A DNA stretch of 64,000 nucleotides from the NCBI RefSeq assembly GCF_000620065.1, contig NZ_JHVI01000023.1, forward strand, positions 1 through 64,000, read 5' to 3'. Positions 11,283 to 21,440 of this stretch are shown one piece after another. Source of the stretch: Meiothermus cerbereus DSM 11376. Its GTDB lineage: Bacteria > Deinococcota > Deinococci > Deinococcales > Thermaceae. The first letter of the stretch is position 1. Each line of letters starts with the position of its first letter. The notes under the pieces were generated by a model. The model saw only the letters and a list, made by a program, of their open reading frames with translations, was not told where the DNA came from and made no database searches. The translations under genes were made by a program, and so were the position numbers.

Positions 11283-12080
11283 CTATGCCGAACGTTCCTG
11301 CAAACCTTCCTGAATCAGCCGCATCAGCCGGGGCTCCTCGTGGGGGATGTTCTCCCGCAGGCGCGCGGCGGCCACAATTGGCATCCAAGCGCGAAGCTGG
11401 GCCATGTCGAGCCCGGAAAAGTTTTGGTAGTGCTCGAGGTAGGTTTGGTAAAAATACTGACGCTGGTGCATAATCTCTTCGCGTGCAGGCAGGTCATGCG
11501 GAAGCTCGCTGTATAGCATCAGCAGGGTGGTTCGAGCGATGTCGGCCATAGGGTTGCCCCGCGTCACATTGGGCCAGTCCACCACAAACACACCCTGCTC
11601 CCCCAGCAGTACGTTTTCGGGGTGGAAGTCGCCGTGGCAGAGCACGCTTCCGTCGGGCAACTGCTCCAGGTGTTGCAGCAAAGCCTCCCGCTGAGCCTCT
11701 GGCAGCCGACAGGCCTGGATTCGCTGAATAAGGTGCAGCCGCTGGGAAGGCAGGTGTCCGGCAGCCTTGCTGTGCAGCTGGCGGTGCAAGGCCCCCAGCA
11801 TCTGGGCAGCAAAGCGCAGTCGGTCGGGATTGGCCTGGATGTATTCGGTCAGGGGAACCCCCCGAATCCACTCGAGCACCAGCCCCCACCGCCCCTCGAA
11901 CTCGAGCACATCCTCCACCCTGGGTGATGGCACTCCCAGAAGCCAGACCTGCTGGGTAAGGCGGGCTTCTAGCTCGGCATCCTCTTGCGAAAACTCCGGC
12001 CAGAACAGTTTGAGCACGTAGCCGTCGGCCCAGGCAAACACCTCGGCCTCGCGCCCCTGTCCCAGCCGCATCAGCAACAT
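11283..12080 (-). CDS. APH-type phosphotransferase (aminoglycoside/choline kinase-like)
   Basis: 265 residues with a protein-kinase-like fold: Brenner motif [12 protein letters not shown] (catalytic Asp) followed by VVDWPNV, the metal-binding Asp. The substrate is unknown; these proteins are often small-molecule kinases of the APH/homoserine-kinase group rather than resistance genes. A -10 box TATGCT sits eight bases before ATG 12080, five before an alternative TTG at 12083. No Shine-Dalgarno is seen, so leaderless initiation is likely. Single gene, divergent from the leu leader. Confidence 0.78.
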   Translation of the reverse strand: MLLMRLGQGREAEVFAWADGYVLKLFWPEFSQEDAELEARLTQQVWLLGVPSPRVEDVLEFEGRWGLVLEWIRGVPLTEYIQANPDRLRFAAQMLGALHRQLHSKAAGHLPSQRLHLIQRIQACRLPEAQREALLQHLEQLPDGSVLCHGDFHPENVLLGEQGVFVVDWPNVTRGNPMADIARTTLLMLYSELPHDLPAREEIMHQRQYFYQTYLEHYQNFSGLDMAQLRAWMPIVAAARLRENIPHEEPRLMRLIQEGLQERSA

Positions 12081-12178
12081 CAATTCACAGCATACCCATT
12101 TGCCCGCGCACCTCCAAACAGCAGAACCAAACAGTGGTCATATTTTGGTAGCTGGCTTTTGAGCCCTGGCCCAATCGC

Positions 12179-12207
12179 TTGACGTTTGGTATACCAAACT
12201 TTATACT
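12179..12207 (+). promoter_or_regulatory. Promoter of the leuC operon
   Basis: TTGACG and TATACT separated by 17 bases give a near-consensus sigma-70 promoter. The leader peptide ATG begins seven bases after the -10 box. Confidence 0.88.
12184..12199. promoter_or_regulatory. Palindromic operator in the leuC promoter
   Basis: GTTTGGTATACCAAAC is a perfect 16-bp palindrome occupying the spacer between -35 and -10, the classic position for a repressor. ACCAAA and TTTGGT recur just upstream (12126-12131 and 12144-12149). The regulator is unknown. Confidence 0.65.
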
Positions 12208-12214
12208 TTGGGCG

Positions 12215-12265
12215 ATGCCGACTCGGGTAAAGCAGCCCCTACTAAGCCCCGCTTCAGGGGTCTAG
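12215..12265 (+). CDS. leuL: Leu-operon leader peptide
   Basis: A 16-codon frame, MPTRVKQPLLSPASGV, begins seven bases after the promoter -10 box and is probably leaderless. Codons 9 and 10 are tandem CTA leucine codons, rare in this GC-rich genome, so ribosomes should stall there when charged tRNA-Leu is short. It lies directly before an antiterminator/terminator pair ahead of leuC, the standard layout of amino-acid attenuation. Too short for ordinary gene finders. Confidence 0.75.
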   Translation: MPTRVKQPLLSPASGV

Positions 12266-12310
12266 TTGCTGTACCGCACGACCCCAGGGCTAAAGCCGCT
12301 GGGGTTTTTT
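12257..12310 (+). terminator. Leucine attenuator: antiterminator and terminator before leuC
   Basis: The terminator is CCCCAG-GGC-TAAA-GCC-G-CTGGGG followed by six T (12282-12310). GGGGTC at 12257-12262, overlapping the end of the leader peptide, is complementary to GACCCC at 12280-12285, which holds most of the terminator 5' arm. Stalling at the CTA codons would leave GGGGTC free to pair and prevent termination; a ribosome reaching the leader stop would cover it and allow termination. Pairings are seen in the sequence; the mechanism is inferred. Confidence 0.75.
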
Positions 12311-12338
12311 GAGGCGCACAAAAAAGGAGAGAGCTTCC

Positions 12339-13760
12339 ATGGGCAAAAGTTTGTACGAGAAAGTTTGGGAGAGCCACGCCATTCGCACCCTGCCCAACGG
12401 GCAGACCCAGCTTTTCATTGACACCCACCTGATCCACGAGGTCACCAGCCCCCAGGCCTTCGGTATGCTGCGCGACCTGGGCCTCAAGGTGCGCTTCCCC
12501 GAGCGCACCTTTGCCACCGTAGACCACATCGTGCCCACCCACTCCCTGCTCGAGCCCTTCGAAGACCCACAAGCCGACGAGATGATCCGCCAGCTTCGCA
12601 AAAACGTGCAGGAGTTTGGCATCACCTTCTTCGACGTGAACTCGGGGCTGCAAGGCATCGTGCACGTAATTGGCCCCGAAAACGGCATCACCCAGCCCGG
12701 CATGACCATTGCCTGCGGCGACTCCCACACCTCAACCCACGGGGCTTTTGGAGCGATTGCCTTCGGCATTGGCACCACCCAGGTGCGCGATGTGCTGGCC
12801 ACCCAGACCATGGCCGTCAGCAAGCTCAAGGTGCGGCGCATCAACGTAGAGGGCCAGCTTCGCCCAGGGGTCTACGCCAAGGACGTGATTCTGCACATTA
12901 TCAAAGTGCTGGGCGTAAACGGGGGCATCGGCTATGCCTACGAGTATGGCGGCAGCGTATTCGATAACTTCAGCATGGAAGAGCGCATGACGGTCTGCAA
13001 CATGAGCATCGAGGGCGGGGCCCGCATCGGCTATGTGAATCCCGACCAGACCACCTTCGACTACCTCAAAGGCCGCCTCTATGCCCCTAAGGGTGCGGCC
13101 TGGGACGAAGCGGTACAGCGCTGGAAGGCCCTGGCCTCCGACCCCGACGCCCACTACGACGACGTGGTCAACATCCGGGCCGAGGACATCGCCCCCACCG
13201 TAACCTGGGGCATCAACCCCGGCCAGGGCTGCGCCATCACCGAGCGGGTGCCCGACCCAGCCCTCTACCCCGAGACCGAGCGGGCCGCGCTGGAAGAGGC
13301 CCTCAAGCACATGAAACTGAAGCCGGGCCAGCCCATCAAGGGGGTCAAGGTGGACGTGGCCTTTTTGGGAAGCTGCACCAACGGGCGCATCTCTGACTTC
13401 CGCGAGGCCGCCAAATACCTCAAGGGCCGCAAGGTGGCCCCAGGGGTACGGGCCATTGCGGTGCCGGGTTCGCAGCAAGTGGCTAAGCAGTGCGAGGAGG
13501 AGGGCATCGCCGAAATCTTCCGCCAGGCCGGGTTTGAGTGGCGCGGCGCGGGCTGTTCGATGTGCCTGGCCATGAACCCCGACAAGCTGGTGGGGGACGA
13601 GCTGTGCGCCAGCAGCTCCAACCGCAACTTTAAAGGGCGTCAGGGCAGCGCCACCGGGCGCACCGTGTTGATGTCGCCGGTGATGGTGGTGGCGGCAGCG
13701 GTGACGGGCCGCATCAGCGATGCCCGGGAGGTGTTTGGCGAAGCCCTGGTGGGCACTTAG
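12339..13760 (+). CDS. leuC: 3-isopropylmalate dehydratase large subunit
   Basis: 473 residues. With LeuD it isomerises 2-isopropylmalate to 3-isopropylmalate in leucine synthesis. Aconitase-type 4Fe-4S ligands are visible in FLGSCTNGR and GCSMCLAMN, and the [16 protein letters not shown] motif is typical. ATG 12339 follows AAGGAGAG at good spacing. First structural gene behind the leu attenuator; leuD lies downstream after a Uma2 gene and a small membrane-protein gene. Confidence 0.96.
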   Translation: MGKSLYEKVWESHAIRTLPNGQTQLFIDTHLIHEVTSPQAFGMLRDLGLKVRFPERTFATVDHIVPTHSLLEPFEDPQADEMIRQLRKNVQEFGITFFDVNSGLQGIVHVIGPENGITQPGMTIACGDSHTSTHGAFGAIAFGIGTTQVRDVLATQTMAVSKLKVRRINVEGQLRPGVYAKDVILHIIKVLGVNGGIGYAYEYGGSVFDNFSMEERMTVCNMSIEGGARIGYVNPDQTTFDYLKGRLYAPKGAAWDEAVQRWKALASDPDAHYDDVVNIRAEDIAPTVTWGINPGQGCAITERVPDPALYPETERAALEEALKHMKLKPGQPIKGVKVDVAFLGSCTNGRISDFREAAKYLKGRKVAPGVRAIAVPGSQQVAKQCEEEGIAEIFRQAGFEWRGAGCSMCLAMNPDKLVGDELCASSSNRNFKGRQGSATGRTVLMSPVMVVAAAVTGRISDAREVFGEALVGT

Positions 13761-13794
13761 CGCCAGGGTGTTTGTTCGGTGCTAGGCTATTTAT

Positions 13795-14364
13795 ATGGTC
13801 TCAGATCTCAGTACCAAGAAGTGGAGTTTGCAGGAGTACCATCGCCTGGGCGAGGTCGGTCTGCTACAAGATGGGCGGTTTGAACTGATCAATGGAGAGA
13901 TTGTCGAGATGAGTCCGGTGGGCATTCGCCACAAGGATTGTGTGAGCCGGCTGGTTCGGGTGTTGGGCAAACGCCTGGCAGAGACAGCCCAGCTCGAGAG
14001 CCAGCAGCCGCTGGTGGTGGGTGGTGATGAGCTGATGCCCGATGTTTTTTTGTTGCGACCGAGGCCGGATTATTACGAAGGCCAGCATTTCAGTGCAGAG
14101 GATGTGCTACTGCTCATCGAGGTGGCCGAGTCTTCGCTCAAAACCGATCAGGAGGTCAAGGTGCCTAAATACGCCCGGCAGGGTGTGCCCGAGGTCTGGG
14201 TAGCGGATCTAGGCGGCGAGCGGGTCTGGGTGTACCGCCATCCTGCTGGGGGTGCCTATACGCATATCCAGGCTTACGGGCGCGGCGAGCGCATCCAGCT
14301 TGAAAGCCTGGGTGGTGTAGAAATCGGGGTGGACGAGGTTCTGGGAAAACCCCTGTCGGCGTGA
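13795..14364 (+). CDS. Uma2-family (DUF820) putative endonuclease
   Basis: 189 residues. The domain begins with the EYHRLGEVGLL and GEIVEMSPVG elements; the catalytic strands read MPDVFLLRP and LLIEVAESS, followed by K-V-x-K-Y-A-R-x-G-V-P-E-V-W, matching the PD-(D/E)XK Uma2 pattern. -10 TAGGCT ends six bases before ATG 13795, so it likely has its own leaderless promoter although it stands inside the leu gene cluster, 34 bases after leuC. Confidence 0.85.
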   Translation: MVSDLSTKKWSLQEYHRLGEVGLLQDGRFELINGEIVEMSPVGIRHKDCVSRLVRVLGKRLAETAQLESQQPLVVGGDELMPDVFLLRPRPDYYEGQHFSAEDVLLLIEVAESSLKTDQEVKVPKYARQGVPEVWVADLGGERVWVYRHPAGGAYTHIQAYGRGERIQLESLGGVEIGVDEVLGKPLSA

Positions 14365-14373
14365 GGTTTGGTT

Positions 14374-14586
14374 GTGGGAACGATGCAGTTGGTACGAGGG
14401 GTGGCACTGGTGGCAGCCTCGGTGCTGCTGTCCATCGCTACGCTGGGGCTCTGGCTCGGCAACCTGCAAACCAACCCCCTCTTAAGTTGGATGGTTTTTG
14501 TGCTGGGGTTTGCCCTGTGCGCTGCGGCGGCCATCATCGGGGTCTGGAACATCCTGGGCTTTTTCAGAGATAAGGAGGGCAAGTAA
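14374..14586 (+). CDS. Small two-helix membrane protein
   Basis: About 70 residues with two hydrophobic segments (roughly 5-30 and 38-62) and a charged tail ending RDKEGK. No family recognised. Start is uncertain: TTG 14368, GTG 14374 (best spaced from GTGAGG) or ATG 14383. Its stop codon abuts the leuD ATG (TAA|ATG), so the two are probably cotranslated. Confidence 0.6.
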   Translation: MGTMQLVRGVALVAASVLLSIATLGLWLGNLQTNPLLSWMVFVLGFALCAAAAIIGVWNILGFFRDKEGK

Positions 14587-16286
<1,700 letters not shown>

Positions 16287-16373
16287 AACCAGGCCCGGCG
16301 GGCGCTTAGCAACCACTACCTCTTTCCGCAATTGACCCTGGCGATTTGGGAGAATAAAGCGTATACAAGGAGT

Positions 16374-17123
16374 ATGAAGCTAAAAGGACAGACCTTCATC
16401 ATTACGGGAGCCAGCCGGGGCATTGGTGAAGCCTTGGCCCTCGAGCTGGCCAGAGCCGGGGCCAACCTGGTCATCGGGGCCCGCAACCCGAAGGCCCTCG
16501 AGTTCGTGCGGGACGAGGTACGCGGCCTGGGTGTGCGCTGCGAGTCGGTGGCGGGAAGCGCTGCCGATAGCGCCGTGGCCGAGGCGTTGGTACAGGAGGC
16601 CTTGCGACTGGGCAACTTTGTGGGCTTTATCCACAACGCCGGCGTTTTGAATGCGGGCCCACTGGCCTACGAGCTTATCGAGGTCCAGTACGACGAAGTC
16701 ATGGAGTCCAACGTCAAGGGCGGCTACCAGCTGGCCCGCTTTGCCTACCCCCACCTGATAAAGCAGCCGGGCAGCGTCGCGGTCTTCCTGGGTTCCGGTG
16801 TGGCCGAGCACAACATACCCGGCATGGGCATCTATGCCATCGCCAAAGCTGCCGAGGAACACCTGGCCCGGCAACTGGCAATAGAAGCCCCCGAGGTTAC
16901 CTGCTTCACCTACCGGCCCGGCATTGTAGAAACCGAGATGCAGCGGCAGCTTCGCGAGGCTCAGGGAAGCGCCAGCGAGACCCTGCGGCCCCTGTTCCGC
17001 GGATACCAGAGCCAGGGACGCATCCTCACCCCCGAGCAGTCGGCTAAGGCCCTGGTGCGCCTCCTCGAGGGCGACCCACGCAAATTTCACGGTAAGATAG
17101 CCACGGTTGCGGACAGCGCATAA
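16374..17123 (+). CDS. SDR-family oxidoreductase
   Basis: 249 residues. TGASRGIG cofactor motif near residue 10, HNAG near 84, active-site Ser in FLGSGVAE and YAIAK. The typical FabG C-terminus is absent and the end (FHGKIATVADSA) resembles atypical SDRs; substrate unknown. ATG 16374 directly follows CAAGGAG and lies six bases after a TATACA box, so the mode of initiation is unclear. It sits between leuB and ilvD on the same strand. Confidence 0.85.
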   Translation: MKLKGQTFIITGASRGIGEALALELARAGANLVIGARNPKALEFVRDEVRGLGVRCESVAGSAADSAVAEALVQEALRLGNFVGFIHNAGVLNAGPLAYELIEVQYDEVMESNVKGGYQLARFAYPHLIKQPGSVAVFLGSGVAEHNIPGMGIYAIAKAAEEHLARQLAIEAPEVTCFTYRPGIVETEMQRQLREAQGSASETLRPLFRGYQSQGRILTPEQSAKALVRLLEGDPRKFHGKIATVADSA

Positions 17124-17165
17124 CAGACAAGCTTTTTCTCCATCGGTGATTGGCGAGGTTTTCCC

Positions 17166-18827
17166 ATGCGTTCGGACATCATCAAAAAAGGCCCTCAACA
17201 AGCCCCCGCCCGGGCCATGCTGCGCGCGGTGGGCATCGGCGACGAAGAGTTCAAGATTCCCTGGGTGGGCATCGTAAACACCTGGACCGAAGGGATGCCC
17301 TGCAACTTCCACCTGCGCGACCTGGCCGCCGACCTTAAGATTGGGGCCAAAGAGGCCGGCTTCCAGACCTTCGAGTTTGGCGCCCCGGCCATCTCCGACG
17401 GCATCAGCATGGGTACGGTGGGCATGCGGGCCTCGCTGGTGAGCCGCGAGGTGATCGCCGATTCGATTGAACTCATCGCCCAGGGCTACCTCTACGACGG
17501 CATGATAGCGCTGGTGGCCTGCGACAAAACCAACCCCGGGGCCATGATGGGGGTCATCCGGGCCGACGTGCCCAGCCTGGTGCTGTATGGCGGCTCCATC
17601 GCGCCGGGCATCCTGCACGGCAAAAAGCAGACCGTGGTCTCGGTCTTCGAGGCGGTGGGACAGTATGCTGCCGGCCAGATCAGTGAAGAAGAGCTGGCCG
17701 AGGTCGAGCGCACCGCCATCCCCGGCCCCGGCGCCTGCGGTGGGCAATACACCGCCAATACCATGGCCATGGTTCTGGAGGTGATGGGCTTCTCCCCCAT
17801 CGGCTACAACGCCATACCGGCCATCGTGCCCGAGAAGAAGGAAGCCGGGCGGCGGGCCATGCACATCCTGGCCGAGGCCATCCAAGCAGGCCGCACCCCC
17901 AAAAGCTTCCTAACCAAAAAGAGCTTTACCAACGCCATCGCGGCGGTAGCGGCCACCGGCGGCTCCACCAATGCGGTGCTGCACCTGCTGGCCGTGGCCA
18001 GAGAGGCCGGGATTAAGCTCACCCTGGAGGAGTTCGACAAAATCTCGCGCAAAACACCAGTAATTGCCGACATGCGCCCCTGGGGCCAGTACACCGCCTG
18101 GGAGCTGTGGGAAGCCGGGGGCATTCCGCTGGTGATCCGCCGCTTGATCGAGGGCGGGCTGATTGACGGCGACCAGATGACCATTACCGGCAAAACCCTC
18201 TGGCAGGAAACCAAAAACGCCAGAGAAACCAAAGGCCAGAAGGTGGTGGTCAAGGCCGAAAAAGCCTTCAAACCGGAGGGGGGTCTGCGGGTGCTAAAGG
18301 GCTCGCTGGCCCCAGACGGCGCGGTGCTCAAGCTGGCCGGAACCGAGACCAAAGTACACCGGGGGCCGGCCCGGGTCTTCGATGGCGAACAAAGCGCCAT
18401 GAAGGCCGTGCTCAAGAAGCAGATCAAACCCGGCGACGTGGTGGTGATCCGCTACGAAGGCCCCAAAGGCGCACCCGGCATGCCCGAGATGCTCTCGGTC
18501 ACCTCGGCCCTGGTGGGCGAAGGGCTGGGGCCTTATGTGGCCCTGGTCACCGACGAGCGCTTTAGCGGCGGCACCAAGGGCCTGATGATCGGGCACGTGG
18601 CCCCCGAGGCCCAGGTGGGCGGCCCTATTGCGCTGGTCAAGGAAGGCGACATCATCTCGATTGACTGCGACCGGGGCATCCTGAACCTGGAAGTCCCGGA
18701 AAAAGAACTCGCCAAACGGGCCAAAGCCTGGAAACCCCCCAAGCCCCACTACAAGAGCGGCCTGTTTGCCCGCTACGCCGAGCTGGTGAGCAGTGCGCGG
18801 GAGGGGGCGGTGCTCTTAAAGCCGTAG
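17166..18827 (+). CDS. ilvD: Dihydroxy-acid dehydratase
   Basis: 553 residues. Dehydrates dihydroxy-isovalerate and dihydroxy-methylvalerate to the 2-oxoacid precursors of valine, leucine and isoleucine. Cluster cysteines appear as [16 protein letters not shown] and [13 protein letters not shown]; the C-terminus shows [21 protein letters not shown]. Start ATG 17166 follows GCGAGG. It supplies the keto acid upstream of the leu genes, consistent with clustering. Confidence 0.97.
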   Translation: MRSDIIKKGPQQAPARAMLRAVGIGDEEFKIPWVGIVNTWTEGMPCNFHLRDLAADLKIGAKEAGFQTFEFGAPAISDGISMGTVGMRASLVSREVIADSIELIAQGYLYDGMIALVACDKTNPGAMMGVIRADVPSLVLYGGSIAPGILHGKKQTVVSVFEAVGQYAAGQISEEELAEVERTAIPGPGACGGQYTANTMAMVLEVMGFSPIGYNAIPAIVPEKKEAGRRAMHILAEAIQAGRTPKSFLTKKSFTNAIAAVAATGGSTNAVLHLLAVAREAGIKLTLEEFDKISRKTPVIADMRPWGQYTAWELWEAGGIPLVIRRLIEGGLIDGDQMTITGKTLWQETKNARETKGQKVVVKAEKAFKPEGGLRVLKGSLAPDGAVLKLAGTETKVHRGPARVFDGEQSAMKAVLKKQIKPGDVVVIRYEGPKGAPGMPEMLSVTSALVGEGLGPYVALVTDERFSGGTKGLMIGHVAPEAQVGGPIALVKEGDIISIDCDRGILNLEVPEKELAKRAKAWKPPKPHYKSGLFARYAELVSSAREGAVLLKP

Positions 18828-18831
18828 TGAG

Positions 18832-19254
18832 ATGGGCGATAACAAAAAGACCCGCATCAAACTCGAGGGCTGGCTCGAGCATATTGCCATCCATGAGCGC
18901 AAAATCGCTGAAGAGCTGGCCAAGCCAGAGCCCAACATGGGGCTTGTAGTACACTTAGGAGTCGGAGATAAGAGCCGCCATGAAAATGGTTGTTCGATTG
19001 CAGAAGCGCCTTCCAGGAGGCAAGAAATGACCATTGTCCACAGCCTCGAGCAAATCAGGGCCAGCAATATAACCTTGCTCGAAGAACTCGGCGAGCATTC
19101 TGAGGCGTATTTGCAGATTTTGCGGGAGTGGAAGGCAAATCCTACGGTCGAACTCCGCGCCAAGCTCGAGGTGGCAGCTTCCATTCTCAAGAGCCATGCT
19201 GAAATTCTCGAGTCGAGCCTCGAGCTCGAGGATGAGCTAAGCGATGAAGAGTAG
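18832..19254 (+). CDS. Hypothetical acidic helical protein, possibly two small genes read as one
   Basis: A 140-codon frame four bases after ilvD. Residues 1-38 and the last 75 look like separate charged helical peptides. The joining stretch (about 40-65) is low in sense: it spans a strong AGGAGG seven bases before an in-frame ATG at 19027. A 75-residue protein starting MTIVHSLEQ may therefore be the real gene, with the first part a distinct small ORF that lost its stop. No family recognised. A hairpin follows at 19291. Confidence 0.5.
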   Translation: MGDNKKTRIKLEGWLEHIAIHERKIAEELAKPEPNMGLVVHLGVGDKSRHENGCSIAEAPSRRQEMTIVHSLEQIRASNITLLEELGEHSEAYLQILREWKANPTVELRAKLEVAASILKSHAEILESSLELEDELSDEE

Positions 19255-19290
19255 GCTCGAGGTTTTTACCGCCTAATGTAGAAGCCACCA

Positions 19291-19317
19291 GCGCTGCGCG
19301 ATAAATCCGCGCAGCGC
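19291..19317 (+). terminator. Strong hairpin after the 18832 gene (no T-run)
   Basis: GCGCTGCGCG and CGCGCAGCGC form a perfect 10-bp stem around a 7-base loop. No poly-T follows on either strand, so it may end or stabilise transcripts of the two convergent small genes rather than be a classical terminator. Confidence 0.45.
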
Positions 19318-19358
19318 CCGTGTGCACTGCCCAGTTGGGTTTCCAGTTTTTATTGTGG

Positions 19359-19574
19359 CTAAAAGCATTTGTTTGCAGCACTCTCTTGCAGTACTGCTCT
19401 CGGTTTTGAATTACTTGGTCGTCTGTCCTCATTGGCCTTGAGCCCTTCTAAAGCCCCCAACGCCTCTGTCCGGCTTTCCGCACGGTACACCCGCTCGAGG
19501 CCATCGGCAAAGCGTCCGTCAACCCAGTCCACCGAGCCATGCAAGCGAACCCGCGCATGCAGGTACACCACCAT
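19359..19574 (-). CDS. Small hypothetical protein coupled to the MDR gene
   Basis: 71 codons; its ATG immediately follows the stop of the upstream MDR gene (TGA|ATG), so translational coupling is possible. The sequence begins MVVYLHARVRLHGSVDWVDG and is mildly basic, without membrane segments or recognised motifs. It may be a real downstream gene of the TetR-controlled unit or a fortuitous frame. Confidence 0.35.
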   Translation of the reverse strand: MVVYLHARVRLHGSVDWVDGRFADGLERVYRAESRTEALGALEGLKANEDRRPSNSKPRAVLQESAANKCF

Positions 19575-20612
19575 TCAACCGTGGCTCACCGTGACCACCA
19601 CACTCCCCCGCTTGCGGCCGGTCTCCACGTAGCGGTGGGCCTCGGTGATCTGCTCGAGGGCATAGCGACGGTCTATCACCGGCTGAAGGCGGCCTTCTTG
19701 GGCGAGCCTTGCCAGCGTCTGCACGTATTCGGCTCGTTCGCTGGTTGGCCCGGCGATCACCTTCTTGCCGCTGGTTGCCGATTCCCAGGGGGCCGAAAGC
19801 ATCTGCCACAACGTAGCCAGCACCAGTAGCAGTCGTCCGCCCTTACGCAGCGAGTTCTTGCTACGGGCGAAGGGGGCTGTGCCCACGGTGTCCACGATCA
19901 CGTCGTAGGTTTGGCCGCTGGCGCTAAAGTCTTCTTTGGTGTAGTCAATCACCTGCACCGCACCCAACAACCGCACCAACTCGGCGTTCGCCCCGCTGCA
20001 CACGGCGGTTACTTCGGCCCCGAAGTGTCGGGCAAGTTGCACGGCGGCCACCCCCACCGCCCCCGAGGCCCCGTTGACCAGCACCTTGTCCCCGGCCTTC
20101 AGCCTGGCTCGTTGGTAGAAGTCCATCATGGTGGCGCCACCGAAAGGGAGAGCGACGGCATCCTCATAGCTCAGGCTGGGCGGAATCAGGGCCAGCGCCC
20201 CGCTCTCCGGCAAGCACTTGTACTGGGCATGGGCACCCATTCCGAGGCCGTCGATCCCGAACACCCGGTCACCGACCTTGAATCGTGTGACGTTTTTGCC
20301 GACCGCCTCGACCTCGCCGGCGAACTCGCTCCCCAGTACGGTCTGCCTCGGACGCACCACCCCCATAGCGAGGCGGATCATCAGCCCGAAGCCAGCGGGC
20401 ACCTTGAGGCTGCGTACCCGGCAGTCGCCAGAAGTGACGGTGGTGGCATGAATCTTGACCCTTACTTCTTGATCCTTGGGGGTCGGCTTGGAGAGTTCTG
20501 TAAGTTTCAGAACTTCGGGCGGGCCGTATATCTCACGCACGACGGCCTTCATGGTGCTTGGTTGTGCCGAGCGCTCAGCGTTGAAGGTGTTCTGTTGGGC
20601 GGCTGTATTCAT
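19575..20612 (-). CDS. NAD(P)-dependent MDR oxidoreductase (quinone reductase-like)
   Basis: 345 residues of the medium-chain dehydrogenase/reductase superfamily. The GroES-like N-domain contains VLGSEFAGEVEAVGKNVTRFKVGDRVFG, and the Rossmann motif is VNGASGAVGVAAVQLA. The structural-zinc Cys cluster of alcohol dehydrogenases is absent, favouring the quinone oxidoreductase or enoyl-reductase branch. It faces a TetR regulator across two operators, so it is probably induced by a toxic or reactive compound. The start ATG 20612 precedes a 19-residue tail before the usual MKAVV core; that inner Met is an alternative start. Confidence 0.85.
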   Translation of the reverse strand: MNTAAQQNTFNAERSAQPSTMKAVVREIYGPPEVLKLTELSKPTPKDQEVRVKIHATTVTSGDCRVRSLKVPAGFGLMIRLAMGVVRPRQTVLGSEFAGEVEAVGKNVTRFKVGDRVFGIDGLGMGAHAQYKCLPESGALALIPPSLSYEDAVALPFGGATMMDFYQRARLKAGDKVLVNGASGAVGVAAVQLARHFGAEVTAVCSGANAELVRLLGAVQVIDYTKEDFSASGQTYDVIVDTVGTAPFARSKNSLRKGGRLLLVLATLWQMLSAPWESATSGKKVIAGPTSERAEYVQTLARLAQEGRLQPVIDRRYALEQITEAHRYVETGRKRGSVVVTVSHG

Positions 20613-20627
20613 CTTTGGGCTCCCTAC

Positions 20628-20640
20628 CTTACGTTGTAAG
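20628..20640. promoter_or_regulatory. Operator 1 in the MDR-TetR gap
   Basis: CTTACGTTGTAAG, 5-bp inverted half-sites around a 3-base centre, in the 5' leader of the MDR gene. Near-identical to operator 2; centres are 32 bases apart, about three helical turns. Confidence 0.75.
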
Positions 20641-20651
20641 GCGATGGAACA

Positions 20652-20680
20652 AGGGTAGCCTTACATTGTAAGATTGTCAA
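20652..20680 (-). promoter_or_regulatory. Promoter of the MDR gene
   Basis: On the minus strand, TTGACA and TACCCT are 17 bases apart. Operator 2 lies wholly within the spacer, so repressor binding would block RNA polymerase. Confidence 0.7.
20660..20672. promoter_or_regulatory. Operator 2 in the MDR-TetR gap
   Basis: CTTACATTGTAAG, the same palindrome with one changed central base, within the MDR promoter spacer and 24 bases before the TetR start codon. It probably binds the adjacent TetR protein and controls both directions. Confidence 0.75.
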
Positions 20681-20695
20681 TAGAGGAGCTGCCCA

Positions 20696-21379
20696 ATGTC
20701 CAAAAAAAGCCCCAAAGTGCAAAGCGCTAAGCCCCCGCCCAAGGCCAGGTTGAGCCGTGAGGCGGTGCTGCAGAAAGCCCTCGAGGTCGCCGACCGGGAG
20801 GGTATCGAGGCCCTTACCATGCGCCGCCTGGCCCGGGAGCTGGGCGTGGAAGCGATGTCGCTTTATTACCATTTCGCCAGCAAAGATAAGCTCTTGGATG
20901 CGATGATTGACCTGGTATTCGCCGAGATCGAGCTGCCCCCCCAGGGCGGTTGGAAAAGCCGGATGCGGGCTCGAGCCGCCTCTGCCAGGGCTGTCCTGCT
21001 GCGCCACCGCTGGGCGCTGGGGCTGATGGAGTCGCGCACCTCCCCCGGCCCCGCCACCCTGCACCACCACAACGCAGTGATCGAGTGCTTGCGCACCAAT
21101 AGCTTTTCGGTCGCAGCAGCCGCCCACGCCTATTCGTTGTTGGATAGCTACGTGTATGGTTTTGTCTTGCAGCAGCTTAATCTGCCCTTCAACCGCTTCG
21201 AGGAAGCCGATCCCGCCACGGACAGCATCATGGCAGAGATGGCGGCGGGCAATTACCCCTACCTGGTCGAGATGGCCACCGAGCATGTCCTGAGGCCGGG
21301 CTACGACTACGGCGAAGAGTTTGAAATCGGCCTCGAGATTGTGCTGGATGGGCTCGAGCGCCTGCGCAGCGAAGCGTGA
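20696..21379 (+). CDS. TetR/AcrR-family transcriptional regulator
   Basis: 227 residues. The N-terminal helix-turn-helix contains LTMRRLARELGVEAMSLYYHFASKDKLLDAM (residues about 40-70), typical of TetR, and the C-terminal ligand domain resembles the TetR_C (tetracycline-repressor-like) group. Divergent from the MDR gene with two matching palindromes between, so probably a local repressor of that gene and of itself. GAGGAG precedes ATG 20696. Confidence 0.9.
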   Translation: MSKKSPKVQSAKPPPKARLSREAVLQKALEVADREGIEALTMRRLARELGVEAMSLYYHFASKDKLLDAMIDLVFAEIELPPQGGWKSRMRARAASARAVLLRHRWALGLMESRTSPGPATLHHHNAVIECLRTNSFSVAAAAHAYSLLDSYVYGFVLQQLNLPFNRFEEADPATDSIMAEMAAGNYPYLVEMATEHVLRPGYDYGEEFEIGLEIVLDGLERLRSEA

Positions 21380-21440
21380 GCCATTGGCCGGGTCGTGGAG
21401 TCGGCTCGACGCAACCAGCAAAAGCCCTTAGGCTAGAGCG

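Noticed and set aside
16380-17885. A 501-codon minus-strand frame over the SDR and ilvD genes
   Set aside because: His/Gly/Ala-rich shadow translation; both plus-strand genes are certain.
18980-19030. A 16-codon ORF overlapping ATG 19027
   Set aside because: Kept only as a comment; no independent evidence of translation.
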